33,712 bases of DNA from JACCTI01 sp051005695. Its GTDB lineage: Bacteria > Verrucomicrobiota > Verrucomicrobiia > Chthoniobacterales > UBA10450. Below are positions 6,552-14,968 of this stretch, in pieces (positions within the stretch are counted from its first letter, which is position 1; each line of letters opens with the position of its first letter). Below the pieces are notes generated by a model. It had not been told where the DNA came from. It ran no database searches and worked only from the letters and a program-made list of their open reading frames with translations. The stretch lies in assembly GCA_051005695.1 (NCBI GenBank), contig JBPCJC010000048.1:1-33712 (forward strand), given 5' to 3'. The position numbers and the translations under genes were made by a program.

Positions 6552-8970
6552 AAATCCAGAAGTGCGGTCGGTGCCAGCGCCCGCCGAGCGCATTGCCGAG
6601 TTGGTGGAAGCAGCGCTCGAACTGGCCCCGGTCGAACGGATCAATTTTCTCGACCGCGAGTGCGCGGATAATTCCGAACTGCGCGCGGAAGTGGAATCGC
6701 TCTTGAAATTTCAAGCGCCGGCGCGCGAATTCATCGAAATGCCGGCCTACCAGATCGCCGCGGAAACGCTCGCCGAAGATGCGGGCGAATTACGCGCGGG
6801 CCAGGAGCTCGGCGGTTACCGGATTCGCTCCCTCCTCGCGGAGGGCGGGATGGGCGAAGTCTATCTCGCGGAAGACGCGCAGCTCGGCCGGATCGTGGCG
6901 ATCAAGTTGATCAAGCGCGCCTTCAATCGCGCGCAGATGATCCGGCAATTCGCGCGTGAGGAACGCATCCTCGCCGGACTGAATCATCCCCACATCGCGC
7001 AACTTTACGGCGGCGCCATGACCGCCGACGGCTTGCCGTATTTTGTGATGGAATACGTCGAGGGCGAGCCGCTCGATCAGTTTTGCGCGGAGCGCCAGAT
7101 GTCGCTCGCCGCGCGCCTGCAGATTTTCCGAAAAGTTTGCTCCGCAGTTTCATACGCGCATCAGCATCTCGTCATTCATCGCGACTTAAAGCCGGGCAAC
7201 ATCCGCGTGACGCCGGGGGGCGAGCCGAAGTTGCTCGATTTCGGAATCGCCAAGCTCCTCGACGACGCGGCCGATCTTCCCGAGCAGACCATTTCGCTCG
7301 CGGGAGTGATGACACCGGAATACGCCAGCCCGGAGCAGGTACGCGGCGAACGCATGACCACCGCGAGCGACGTTTACAGCCTCGGGGTTATTCTTTACCA
7401 ACTGCTCACGGGCGAGAAACCGTTTCGCCTAACGAGTCATCGTCCGGACGAAGTGGCGCGCGCCATTACCGAGACGATTCCGTTTCGTCCCAGCACCGCC
7501 GCGGCGCAGAACGCGCTTCATCAAAATCCCCGATCGCTCCGCGGCGATCTCGACAACATCATCCTAATGGCGATGCGCAGGGAACCGGAGCGACGCTACG
7601 CTTCGGTCGCGCAACTTTCCGATGATCTCCGGCGCCATCTCGACGGCTTGCCGGTGATCGCACGCAAGGACACCTGGAGTTACTGCAGCGGAAAATTCAT
7701 TCAGCGTAATAAATTCGCCCTCGCCGCGGCTGCGCTCGTCGCGGCGACTTTGCTCGGCGGGATCATTACCACGGGTTGGGAAGCGCGCCGCGCGGAATCA
7801 CAAAGAGCGCGCGCCGAACATCGCTTCGACGAACTTCGCCGCTTGGCGCGCTCGCTCATTTTTGAAATCCACGATTCTGTGGCGGATCTCCCCGGTTCCA
7901 CTGTTACCCGGCAACTGATCGTCGGTCGCGCGCTCGAATATTTGAACAGCCTCGCGCAGGAATCCGGCGACGATCCTTCGCTCTCGCGTGAGCTCGCCTC
8001 CGCCTACGTGAAGGTCGGCAACGTCCAGGGCAATCCAAACAATTCCAATCTTGGCGACACTGCGGGCGCGCTCGAGAGTTATCGCAAGGCGCAGGCGATT
8101 TGCGATCGCCTGCTGGCCACGAATCCAGCCGACACCCAGGCGCAGCGAACACTCGGCGTGGTCCAGGAAAAGATCAGCGACGTGCAGGCAGCGATGGGCA
8201 ATTTGCCGGCCGCGGTCGCCAATGCGCAGCGCTCGTTAGGCGCGTTTACCAAACTCGCGCAAGCTGATCCGACCGCGATCGCCGCGCAACAATCTCTCGC
8301 GATCAGTCTTTTCAAGGCCGGCGACGTTTTCGGCAATCCGAATTTCCCAAACAACGGCGACGCCGCCGGCGCCTTGCAGCTCTACCAGCGGGCGCGCGCC
8401 TTGTTGCAATCGCTGCCCGCATCGAACGCGGACGATTTCAAAACCCAGCGGCTCCTCGGTTTGGTCGAGGAACGGCTCGGGACGATGATGGAATTATCCG
8501 GCGACGTCGCGGCCGCGCGCACGCAGTATCACGACTCGGAAGTGATCCGTTTACGCCTGGCGCAGGAACATCCTGAGAACGCTGACGCCGTTCGCGATGC
8601 CGCGGTTGCGCACGAAAAAATGGCGAACGTTTTGGCCGCCACCGGCGACCTCGAGGCGGCCCTGCAAGCGCGCCAACAATCGCTCGCGATCTTCGCGCGT
8701 CTGGCCCAGGCCGATCCGCAAAACGTCCTCGCGCAACAATCACTCGGGATCAGTCACATGCATCTCGCTGACTTGTTAGGCGCGCCCGCGAGCCCGAATC
8801 TCGGGCGTTTCCAGGAAGCGATCGTGAACTACGAGCGCGCCTCGGAAATTTTGCGCAAGTGCACCGATCCGGCGGATGCGAAAAACCGCGGCAACCTCGA
8901 GGCGATCGCGGTCAGCCTGAATCAATTGCAGGCTTTGGCGCAGAATTCGCCGCCGCCGGTTGAACCTTGA
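6541..8970 (+). CDS. transmembrane Ser/Thr protein kinase with C-terminal TPR-like repeats
   Basis: An 809-residue PknB-type kinase. The N-terminal 90 residues are helical. The kinase domain (about 91-375) has the glycine loop LAEGGMGEVYLAED, ATP lysine K122, the catalytic HRDLKPGN with D215, DFG at D233, and TPEYASPEQVRGE. A transmembrane helix lies at about 391-411. The remainder is probably periplasmic and made of TPR-like helices arranged in three related modules, each with a GNPN..N.GD..GAL..Y-type signature (VQGNPNNSNLGDTAGAL, VFGNPNFPNNGDAAGAL, LLGAPASPNLGRFQEAI). It likely senses an envelope signal and phosphorylates the overlapping ECF sigma factor; the target is inferred. Three dispersed words lie inside. 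Confidence 0.92.
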   Translation: MPPENPEVRSVPAPAERIAELVEAALELAPVERINFLDRECADNSELRAEVESLLKFQAPAREFIEMPAYQIAAETLAEDAGELRAGQELGGYRIRSLLAEGGMGEVYLAEDAQLGRIVAIKLIKRAFNRAQMIRQFAREERILAGLNHPHIAQLYGGAMTADGLPYFVMEYVEGEPLDQFCAERQMSLAARLQIFRKVCSAVSYAHQHLVIHRDLKPGNIRVTPGGEPKLLDFGIAKLLDDAADLPEQTISLAGVMTPEYASPEQVRGERMTTASDVYSLGVILYQLLTGEKPFRLTSHRPDEVARAITETIPFRPSTAAAQNALHQNPRSLRGDLDNIILMAMRREPERRYASVAQLSDDLRRHLDGLPVIARKDTWSYCSGKFIQRNKFALAAAALVAATLLGGIITTGWEARRAESQRARAEHRFDELRRLARSLIFEIHDSVADLPGSTVTRQLIVGRALEYLNSLAQESGDDPSLSRELASAYVKVGNVQGNPNNSNLGDTAGALESYRKAQAICDRLLATNPADTQAQRTLGVVQEKISDVQAAMGNLPAAVANAQRSLGAFTKLAQADPTAIAAQQSLAISLFKAGDVFGNPNFPNNGDAAGALQLYQRARALLQSLPASNADDFKTQRLLGLVEERLGTMMELSGDVAAARTQYHDSEVIRLRLAQEHPENADAVRDAAVAHEKMANVLAATGDLEAALQARQQSLAIFARLAQADPQNVLAQQSLGISHMHLADLLGAPASPNLGRFQEAIVNYERASEILRKCTDPADAKNRGNLEAIAVSLNQLQALAQNSPPPVEP

Positions 8971-9084
8971 GGCGAGGGTTTCAGCGAGGTTGATCGCCCG
9001 CTCCGCCATCTTTCTCGTGCCTGCCGGAGCGCGAAGAGTTCCCGCACGCCTAGTGCTGTCTCTAGGGCCTTTACCAACTCCTTC

Positions 9085-9178
9085 GCCTAACGAGACCTTG
9101 AGCGCCACCGGTGCGGACAGAGTGATGTGGACCGAGGACGATCCGGTGCTCCGCTAAAATCGCTTCAACTCGTTAGAC
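9085..9178. repeat. inverted pair of the dispersed word in a convergent gene gap
   Basis: The 202-bp gap between the convergent kinase (ends 8970) and receiver-MBL gene (ends 9173) holds GCCTAACGAG at 9085-9094 facing CTCGTTAGAC at 9169-9178. The arms can pair over 7 to 8 bases, but the 74-bp loop is long for a hairpin. The second copy also supplies the TAA stop of the minus-strand gene. Inverted pairs of uptake sequences between genes often act as terminators in Neisseria and Haemophilus; that function here is inference. No other gene is seen in the gap. Confidence 0.6.
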
Positions 9179-10501
9179 CTGCGGCGCCGCGAGCACGAAC
9201 TCCGAGCCTTCACGCGCGGCCGCCACTTTCAGGTTCCCACCTTTTTCGCGCACCCTGGCTTCACCGTGCGCGACCATGGCATCGATTTTTTTGTCGTCGT
9301 GATCGGGGTCGTGATGAAACAGGAAAAGCTGTTTAACCTTCGCGCGCATCGCCAGGTCGACGGTGTCGTCCGCGCACGTGTGTCCCCAGCCGCGGCGCTG
9401 CTCGTACTCCGCGAGGTCATATTGCGAATCCGCCATGACCACGTCGGCGTCCCGCAAAAATTCCACCACCTGCTCGTCCTGCAGGCGCGCGTGATCCAGC
9501 CCCGCCGCTGAAGTTTCGCCCGCGTCGCGCTGCCGTTGAATCTCGAAACGCTCGTAAGCTTCGTGATCCGGCAAATAACAAACATCGCCCGCCGGCGTGC
9601 AGAGCCGATAGCCGAGGCAGATCCCCGGATGATTCGCAAACATCGAGCGAATCTTGATTTCGCCGAGATCGAATTCCATGTCCTCTAATTCTTCGAAGGT
9701 CACGCGACTGGCCATTTGATTGAGCCCGATCGGAAAGAAGGCGCTCTGCATTTGCTCGAAGAGTGCGCCGCGCAATCCGTGGACCGCGCCTTCGTAACCG
9801 AGGATGCGAATGTTGACGCGCGGATTGTAGGCCGGGATGAAAAATGGAAAGCCCTGGATGTGGTCCCAGTGCGTGTGACTAACGAGTAGAGTAATATTCA
9901 CCGGCATGTCGCGGAATTCCTTCATGAGCGACTGCCCGAGCCGGCGAATTCCGGAGCCGGCATCGAGGATTAAAACCTGATCGCCCACTCGCACTTCCAC
10001 GCAGGAAGTGTTGCCGCCGACGAGCGTGGTTTCGGCGCCGGGCGTCGGAATGGAACCGCGGACGCCCCAAAATCGAATCCGCGTCGGACCGGCGGGCGCT
10101 TTCGGTTTGACCGGTTCCGCGCCGTCCTGCGCGCTCGCGGCTTCGTCGCATTTTTCGAGCACGCGCAGGAGATCGGCGGGATCGATCGGTTTGACCAAGT
10201 AATCATCCGCGCCCGCGGCGAACGCGCTGTCGCGATCATTCGCGAACTGGCTCACACTCGTCAGGATGACGCGCGTCTTCGTCAGCTCCGGTTCCTCGCG
10301 GATCGCGCGGCAAACTTTGAAACCATTGCGCTTCGGCGTGCGCAAAGAGCAAAGCACGGCCGCCGGTTGATACTGCACCACCAAGTCGTAACCGGCGTCG
10401 CCGTTGTCCGCCTCCAGAACCCGCCAGCCCTGACCGGAAAGACATTGCGAAAGCAGAGCGCGCGAAAGCGCATCACTGTCGATCAGGACAATTTCTTTCA
10501 T
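9173..10501 (-). CDS. degenerate receiver domain fused to metallo-beta-lactamase-fold hydrolase
   Basis: A 442-residue cytoplasmic protein. Residues 1-120 form a CheY-like receiver with the acidic pair D8/D10 (LIDSD), T81 and K104 (YLVKPID). The phospho-acceptor position holds S52 (VLCSLRTPKRNG) instead of Asp, so normal phosphorylation looks impossible. Residues about 140-442 form an MBL-fold hydrolase: FWGVRGSIPTPG, GGNTSC, metal-binding HTHWDH at 209-214, YLPDHEAYE and FLFHHDPDHDD. Similar MBL domains act as phosphodiesterases or on unknown substrates. The ATG at 10501 overlaps the kinase stop as ATGA. It is the last gene of the GTPase operon, and its TAA stop lies in a TCGTTAGAC word. Confidence 0.87.
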   Translation of the reverse strand: MKEIVLIDSDALSRALLSQCLSGQGWRVLEADNGDAGYDLVVQYQPAAVLCSLRTPKRNGFKVCRAIREEPELTKTRVILTSVSQFANDRDSAFAAGADDYLVKPIDPADLLRVLEKCDEAASAQDGAEPVKPKAPAGPTRIRFWGVRGSIPTPGAETTLVGGNTSCVEVRVGDQVLILDAGSGIRRLGQSLMKEFRDMPVNITLLVSHTHWDHIQGFPFFIPAYNPRVNIRILGYEGAVHGLRGALFEQMQSAFFPIGLNQMASRVTFEELEDMEFDLGEIKIRSMFANHPGICLGYRLCTPAGDVCYLPDHEAYERFEIQRQRDAGETSAAGLDHARLQDEQVVEFLRDADVVMADSQYDLAEYEQRRGWGHTCADDTVDLAMRAKVKQLFLFHHDPDHDDKKIDAMVAHGEARVREKGGNLKVAAAREGSEFVLAAPQV

Positions 10502-11607
10502 CGCGAATTTTTCGGGAGCCGAATCCAGAAACGATTGCCACCGCCGTCGCGCGTCGTGCAGCCGATCTCCCCGCCGAGGCCCTCGGCCATCATCCGGCAA
10601 AAATGCAATCGCAAGAGTGGTGCCTGCGAGACGCCCGCGACCGGCTCGAGTTTCGCGAAAAGATTTTCACACGTATCCGCGGGCACCGCCGGACCGTTGT
10701 CTTCAACGCGCAAAACTGCCGCGTCCGTTTCGTCATCGATCGCGACTGAGATTTCGCCACCCGCTGGAGTATGCTCGAGCGCGTTCTCGATCAGATTGGT
10801 GACCACGCGCTCGAGATGCCGCGCATCCAACGGCAAGGTGATTTCCTCCGTCGAATCCGTTGGTGCTCTCAAGCGCACATTTTTTTCCGCAAGCTGCGCG
10901 GACATCGCCGCGATCGCCAAACGCGTGGTCGCGCGCAGATCGGAAGCGGTTTCACCATCGCCGTTTTGTCCGAAAAGCCCGCTCAGTTCCTCCGCGAAAA
11001 CGGAGAGCACTTTATGAATCAACGCCTGTTGCTCGGCGGTGGCGCGCGAAGCCAGTCCGAGGAGCATCCGGCCTTTCGCAGAACTGTTTTCCAACTCCAG
11101 CAGCCGCAGCGAGGTCACGATATTAGCCAGCGCGGCGGTCATGTCCTCAGCCACGCAATGCAGCAAAATTTCCTTTTTCTGGACTTCGGAATTGAGCCGC
11201 TGATACGCGATCACGTTTTCGCGCGCTTTTTGCAGCAGCGATTTTTTCGCTTCGAAAGCCTCGCCGAGTCGTTCGAGTAAGAGAACCGATTGACCGGCAA
11301 GCGTGAGCGCCGTCGCTTCCAGCTGCACATTTTCGCCTAACGAATCCTGCTCGATCCACGGGCCGGAGAGCGCACGTTTTTCAGCGGCCGCGCGCCAGCA
11401 ATCTTCGGCATCGATCAGGAAGTTATCGAGGAACGGCGAGATGCCGGCATCGAGTGCCTCGCGGCCGTCCGCGACTTGCGGCCAGAGATTCATCAGCCAC
11501 GCCGGCGCCACGCCCGCGAGTCGTATCACACCCGAATCTTCGCGCACAAAAAGCGCGTAACCGAGCGCCTGGAGCACGCCCTCGGCGGGAGAAAGATTTT
11601 CAGCCAT
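10498..11607 (-). CDS. histidine-kinase-like protein lacking the phospho-acceptor His
   Basis: A 369-residue soluble protein with no transmembrane segment. The N-terminal about 125 residues look like a small sensory domain. A helical linker then leads to a dimerisation-like segment, LLHCVAEDMTAALANIV, where the usual H-D-L-x-x-P-L box reads E-D-M-T-A-A-L (E154 for His). H150 is four residues too early. The ATPase domain is preserved: N-box NLIENALEHTP, G1 VEDNGPAVP (partly degenerate), G2 GLGGEIGC. It may bind ATP but probably does not autophosphorylate on the normal site. It sits 3 bp after the small GTPase gene and overlaps the receiver-MBL gene by ATGA. Confidence 0.82.
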   Translation of the reverse strand: MAENLSPAEGVLQALGYALFVREDSGVIRLAGVAPAWLMNLWPQVADGREALDAGISPFLDNFLIDAEDCWRAAAEKRALSGPWIEQDSLGENVQLEATALTLAGQSVLLLERLGEAFEAKKSLLQKARENVIAYQRLNSEVQKKEILLHCVAEDMTAALANIVTSLRLLELENSSAKGRMLLGLASRATAEQQALIHKVLSVFAEELSGLFGQNGDGETASDLRATTRLAIAAMSAQLAEKNVRLRAPTDSTEEITLPLDARHLERVVTNLIENALEHTPAGGEISVAIDDETDAAVLRVEDNGPAVPADTCENLFAKLEPVAGVSQAPLLRLHFCRMMAEGLGGEIGCTTRDGGGNRFWIRLPKNSR

Positions 11608-11610
11608 TCG

Positions 11611-12108
11611 TTAGACCGGGACCATCATCCGCGCGAGGTCCGCGAAGGCTTCCTCCACGCCGAGTCCTTCTTTCGCGCTCGTCTTCGTCGTCCGCCAGCC
11701 CTGCGCACTCAGCTTCTCCAAATCCGCCGCGTTCACTTCCCATTGCGGCTCGAGGTCTGCCTTGTTGAGCGCGACAATAAACGGCGCCCCGGGCAGCGCG
11801 GTCGCGACTCGCGCTTGAATTTCCAGGGCCTGCTCGAACGTCGTCCGGCGAGTCCCATCCGCGACTAACAAGTAACCGCTCGTTCCGCGCAGATAGGAAG
11901 TTTGCAACCGTTGAAAATCGTCGTCGCCCGCCAGATCCCAGAGCATCAGCATCACTTCAACTTCGCCGAGTTGCACCGTCTTCTTGTCGATCTTCACGCC
12001 GACAGTGGTCAGGTATTTATCCGAGAAAAGGCTGTGCACGAATTTGGCCACCAGGCTGGTCTTGCCGACCCCGGACGCGCCGATCATGCAGACTTTTTTC
12101 TGGATCAC
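11611..12108 (-). CDS. Rab/Ras-like small GTPase
   Basis: A 165-residue protein that is a single Ras-superfamily G domain. G1 is GASGVGKT (10-17). A switch I threonine is in YLTTVGVKI (34/35). G3 is WDLAG (57-61), followed by D62 where Ras/Rab have catalytic Gln. G4 is NKAD (115-118) and G5 is TSAK (143-146). There is no lipidation signal. Loss of the Gln suggests weak intrinsic hydrolysis and dependence on a partner. The start is GTG at 12108, overlapping the OmpA-gene TGA as GTGA. Bacterial Rab-like GTPases of this sort are known but poorly characterised. Its partners are probably the other operon proteins. Confidence 0.92.
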   Translation of the reverse strand: MIQKKVCMIGASGVGKTSLVAKFVHSLFSDKYLTTVGVKIDKKTVQLGEVEVMLMLWDLAGDDDFQRLQTSYLRGTSGYLLVADGTRRTTFEQALEIQARVATALPGAPFIVALNKADLEPQWEVNAADLEKLSAQGWRTTKTSAKEGLGVEEAFADLARMMVPV

Positions 12109-14228
12109 CGGCTGGAAGGTTGAATGACCACCCGCAGGGCAACCCGGCGATCGGATTCTTCCGGCGGAGTTTTTTCGCCCGCAGTCGCTTTCGGCGGCGC
12201 GCCCATGCCCAACGCTTGCATCATCGAGCCATCAAGCCCGCAACTCAGCAAAAAACTCCGCACCGCCTCGGCCCGGCGCCGGCTCAAGTCGGCGTTACTC
12301 GCTTCCATCCCGACCGCGTCTGCGTAGCCGCGAATCTCGAGGTTCACATTTACCCCCATTCGCTGCGCGGAATTGAAACACTTCCGGATTTCATCGGGTA
12401 AACGCGAGAGGGCCGCGAAACCTTCCGTCGCGAAGTTGTCTTTCCCGAGCAGAAAATAAACATACGCGCTCTCGATCACGGTCTTCGATTGCTGGAAGGT
12501 GCGCTGATCGATGTCGTCCACTTTGCGATCGTCGAGCACGCGCACGCCGGGCACTTCGAGCGCTCCGCGGCGGACGCGATCGAGCCAGGCGTGCGAGGCT
12601 TCGCCGGTTAAATTCAGACGACCGTTTTGCACCGTTGCCGTAACGGTATCGGGCAAATTAAAGCGGGTCTCGAAACGTTGCTGGACCAACTTCGGATCGA
12701 ATTCGACCTGCAAATCGTCGCCGGAGATCGCGGTGATTCCGGGAATCTTGAGCGCTCCTTCCCGCACCGGCGCGATCCATTCGTAAGACACCGCACCGGC
12801 GAGGACGAGCGTGCCGTTGCTGACCGCGGCCTTGACCGTCGGCGGAATCGGGAACGCGGCCTTGAAACGCTGGAGCGTGAGAAACGGATCGTAGGTCACC
12901 TGCACGTTGCGTTCGACCACGGCCGAAACGCCGGGCACCCGCGTGCCTTCGCGGCGGATCGGGTCGATCCATGAGTAAGGCGCGGCGCCGGAGATGATGA
13001 CCTTTCCGTCGTCGACTGCAACCCTGGCACTATTCGTTAGGCCAAAACGTTGGGCGAACCGCCGGCGCACACTTTCAGCATCGAGCGCGAGATATTCTTT
13101 CCAATGAAATTGCACCCGCGCGGGATTCAGCCCGGAGGCTTTTGCGAGCGCGACGCCATCGCTCGCGAGTGGATCGCGCAGGCCCGCCACTCCGGAATTG
13201 CGAAACCAATGATGCTCCGCCGCGGTCACTGCCAGCCCGGGCTCGGCGCTCAAGCGCCGAAGAAAATCCTGCCAGTGCCGATGACTGGCGAACGCGAAAA
13301 TCGCGCCGAGAAGAAACAGCGCCGCGGCCGCGCTCAGGAAAAGCCACGCGCGCGCGTGGCGTTTTGTGTTCGCGTCTTTCGTCTCGGCAAATTGCGCGCG
13401 CAAACAACCCTCCAGCTCCGGCCGCAGCGGCTCGAAAACCGCAGCGTCGCCCTGGAAATTTGCCAGGGCCGCGCCCTGCAAAATGTGCACGCTGTCGATC
13501 GTTTCCTCGAGCGTGTTCCGCAATTCGCGCGGTGGATTTCCGCGGATGACCGCCGCCAGATAGGCGGAGCGGCCGGGCGCAATCCAGACCTGCATTTCGC
13601 CGATGCGAAATTCTTCGAGCGAAGAATCCTCCGCCGTCTTGAACGAGTCGCGCGCGAAATCCTGGATCGCGCTCAACATTCCCGCGACCATGTCCGAATC
13701 CTGCGTGACCGCGGAATCTGCCGCGACATGGAGAAGCGACAAGCTGGTCTCGCGATGGATCAGGAAAAGCTGCTCGACCCGGTAGACCAGGCTGCGGAGC
13801 ATGACGATTTCCGCGAAGCTTTTGCTGGTGCGCCACGCCTCCAGCCGCCACTTCAGGCCTTGCCAGGAAAACGTGTGCTCGAGGGTTTGGTTGAGCGATT
13901 GCAGCAAACGCCGCATGCTTTCGGCGATCGACCGCCGCACCATCGGGCCGAGAATGGGGTGGAGCGCTTCGACAAAAATTTGCGGATTCGAGCTGATCGA
14001 TTCGCGCACCGAACCCTCGACTACCGGTTGCAAAGAACGGGTTAATTCTTCGCCATGCGCGCGGCTGAGTTTGAGCGCCTGCGGCAGGACGCCGGCCACT
14101 TCGTGGGCGCGCAGTTGTTTATCGCCGAGCCGTTCGCGGAGATCGCTCAGCTCTTGCTGCTCGCGACTGAGCAGGAGCCGCCGGAGTTCTTTGAACTCCT
14201 CGCCCGGATCAATCGGTGAGATGCGCAT
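12105..14228 (-). CDS. inner-membrane protein with cytoplasmic N-domain, three BON-like repeats and OmpA C-domain
   Basis: A 707-residue protein. Residues 1-290 are cytoplasmic and largely helical, then a mixed segment at about 205-285 (GEMQVWIAPGRSAYLAAV, ending LANFQGDAAVFEPL). One transmembrane helix lies at about 293-315. Three BON-like repeats follow at about 386-448, 452-511 and 516-575, each RF...V.V..G...SG/TG...W...VR.GA..VPG. The OmpA-type peptidoglycan-binding domain (about 585-705) shows EIRGYADAVG, SNADLSRRRAEAV and ALGMG. It spans the inner membrane and grips the cell wall, a likely envelope sensor or anchor for the downstream GTPase. The resemblance of 205-285 to roadblock/longin-type GTPase regulators is inference. 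Confidence 0.87.
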   Translation of the reverse strand: MRISPIDPGEEFKELRRLLLSREQQELSDLRERLGDKQLRAHEVAGVLPQALKLSRAHGEELTRSLQPVVEGSVRESISSNPQIFVEALHPILGPMVRRSIAESMRRLLQSLNQTLEHTFSWQGLKWRLEAWRTSKSFAEIVMLRSLVYRVEQLFLIHRETSLSLLHVAADSAVTQDSDMVAGMLSAIQDFARDSFKTAEDSSLEEFRIGEMQVWIAPGRSAYLAAVIRGNPPRELRNTLEETIDSVHILQGAALANFQGDAAVFEPLRPELEGCLRAQFAETKDANTKRHARAWLFLSAAAALFLLGAIFAFASHRHWQDFLRRLSAEPGLAVTAAEHHWFRNSGVAGLRDPLASDGVALAKASGLNPARVQFHWKEYLALDAESVRRRFAQRFGLTNSARVAVDDGKVIISGAAPYSWIDPIRREGTRVPGVSAVVERNVQVTYDPFLTLQRFKAAFPIPPTVKAAVSNGTLVLAGAVSYEWIAPVREGALKIPGITAISGDDLQVEFDPKLVQQRFETRFNLPDTVTATVQNGRLNLTGEASHAWLDRVRRGALEVPGVRVLDDRKVDDIDQRTFQQSKTVIESAYVYFLLGKDNFATEGFAALSRLPDEIRKCFNSAQRMGVNVNLEIRGYADAVGMEASNADLSRRRAEAVRSFLLSCGLDGSMMQALGMGAPPKATAGEKTPPEESDRRVALRVVIQPSSR

Positions 14229-14243
14229 CCCGCAGCAGCCGGT

Positions 14244-14813
14244 CTAGGAAGCGCCGGGAAGATGGAACTCGTTCTTCAGCCGGAGCGAAAGCTCGCCGAA
14301 CATTTCCGCGAGCGCTTCGCGCCCGGTCATGGCCTTGCGAATATGCTCCGCTTCGTGGTCGAGCCCGGCCTTGAGCTGGTCGTGCTTGGCGTTGATTTCG
14401 CCGCTGAGCGCTTTCGATTGCTCGAGCAATTGCTGGCGCAAATCGCGAATCTCTTTTGCCACCTGACCATCGAGGTTGGTGATGCGCTCTTCGAAATGGC
14501 GCGCGGTTTCCGCGAGATCGCGCCCGATCCGTTCGATCGCCTGCGCGCGCTCCCCCTGTTCACTCGTTAGGCGATGACCGAGCGATTCGGTTTCGCCGCG
14601 GGTAAACGCTTCCAGCGCTTCCAGCCGTTTCTGCAGATCCGAGCGGATGTTGCTCGCCTCCGCGTTCAGCCGCTCTTCCAGGCGCTGGAATCGGTCGTCG
14701 TAATCGCGCATTTGCGGGCCAAAAAGAATGTCGCGAATGCGATCGACATTCTGGCTTTCGTCGACCGCGCCGTTGGCTCGGGTTTGGTCGGGTGCTTCGG
14801 AGGGATTGATCAT
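14244..14813 (-). CDS. coiled-coil protein, first gene of the GTPase operon
   Basis: An acidic, helical protein of 189 residues from ATG 14813; an in-frame ATG at 14861 would add 16. After a flexible start comes VDRIRDILFGPQMRDYDDRF, then almost continuous heptads (FQRLEERLNAEASNIR and onward), ending in a short LAEMFGELSLRLKNEF segment. I recall the RIRDILFG...YD.RF.RLE signature from uncharacterised proteins next to Rab-like GTPase and OmpA genes in other phyla, so it is probably a conserved partner. It sits 15 bp upstream of the OmpA/BON gene and is divergent from uvrB. The exact function is unknown. Confidence 0.75.
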   Translation of the reverse strand: MINPSEAPDQTRANGAVDESQNVDRIRDILFGPQMRDYDDRFQRLEERLNAEASNIRSDLQKRLEALEAFTRGETESLGHRLTSEQGERAQAIERIGRDLAETARHFEERITNLDGQVAKEIRDLRQQLLEQSKALSGEINAKHDQLKAGLDHEAEHIRKAMTGREALAEMFGELSLRLKNEFHLPGAS

Positions 14814-14968
14814 GGTAGTTTTCGGTTCCAAGCGGAACGAGGCCGCAGCTTTCTCTGCCATCGCCTAGCAAAAACGGCGCGCGGAAGCAATCCTATTGCG
14901 CCCGCGCCGGCCGCGCTCCTCGCGAGCCAGGGCGTTTTTCATTCGGCGACGGCGTGGTAGTTTCGTCG

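Noticed and set aside
13050..14045. 331-codon open frame opposite the OmpA/BON gene
   Set aside because: Arg/Gln-rich with no domain; it is the antisense shadow of a well-supported gene in GC-rich DNA.
14876..14908. imperfect inverted repeat between the GTPase operon and uvrB as an operator
   Set aside because: Arms are GC-rich and interrupted; no match to a LexA or other known operator.
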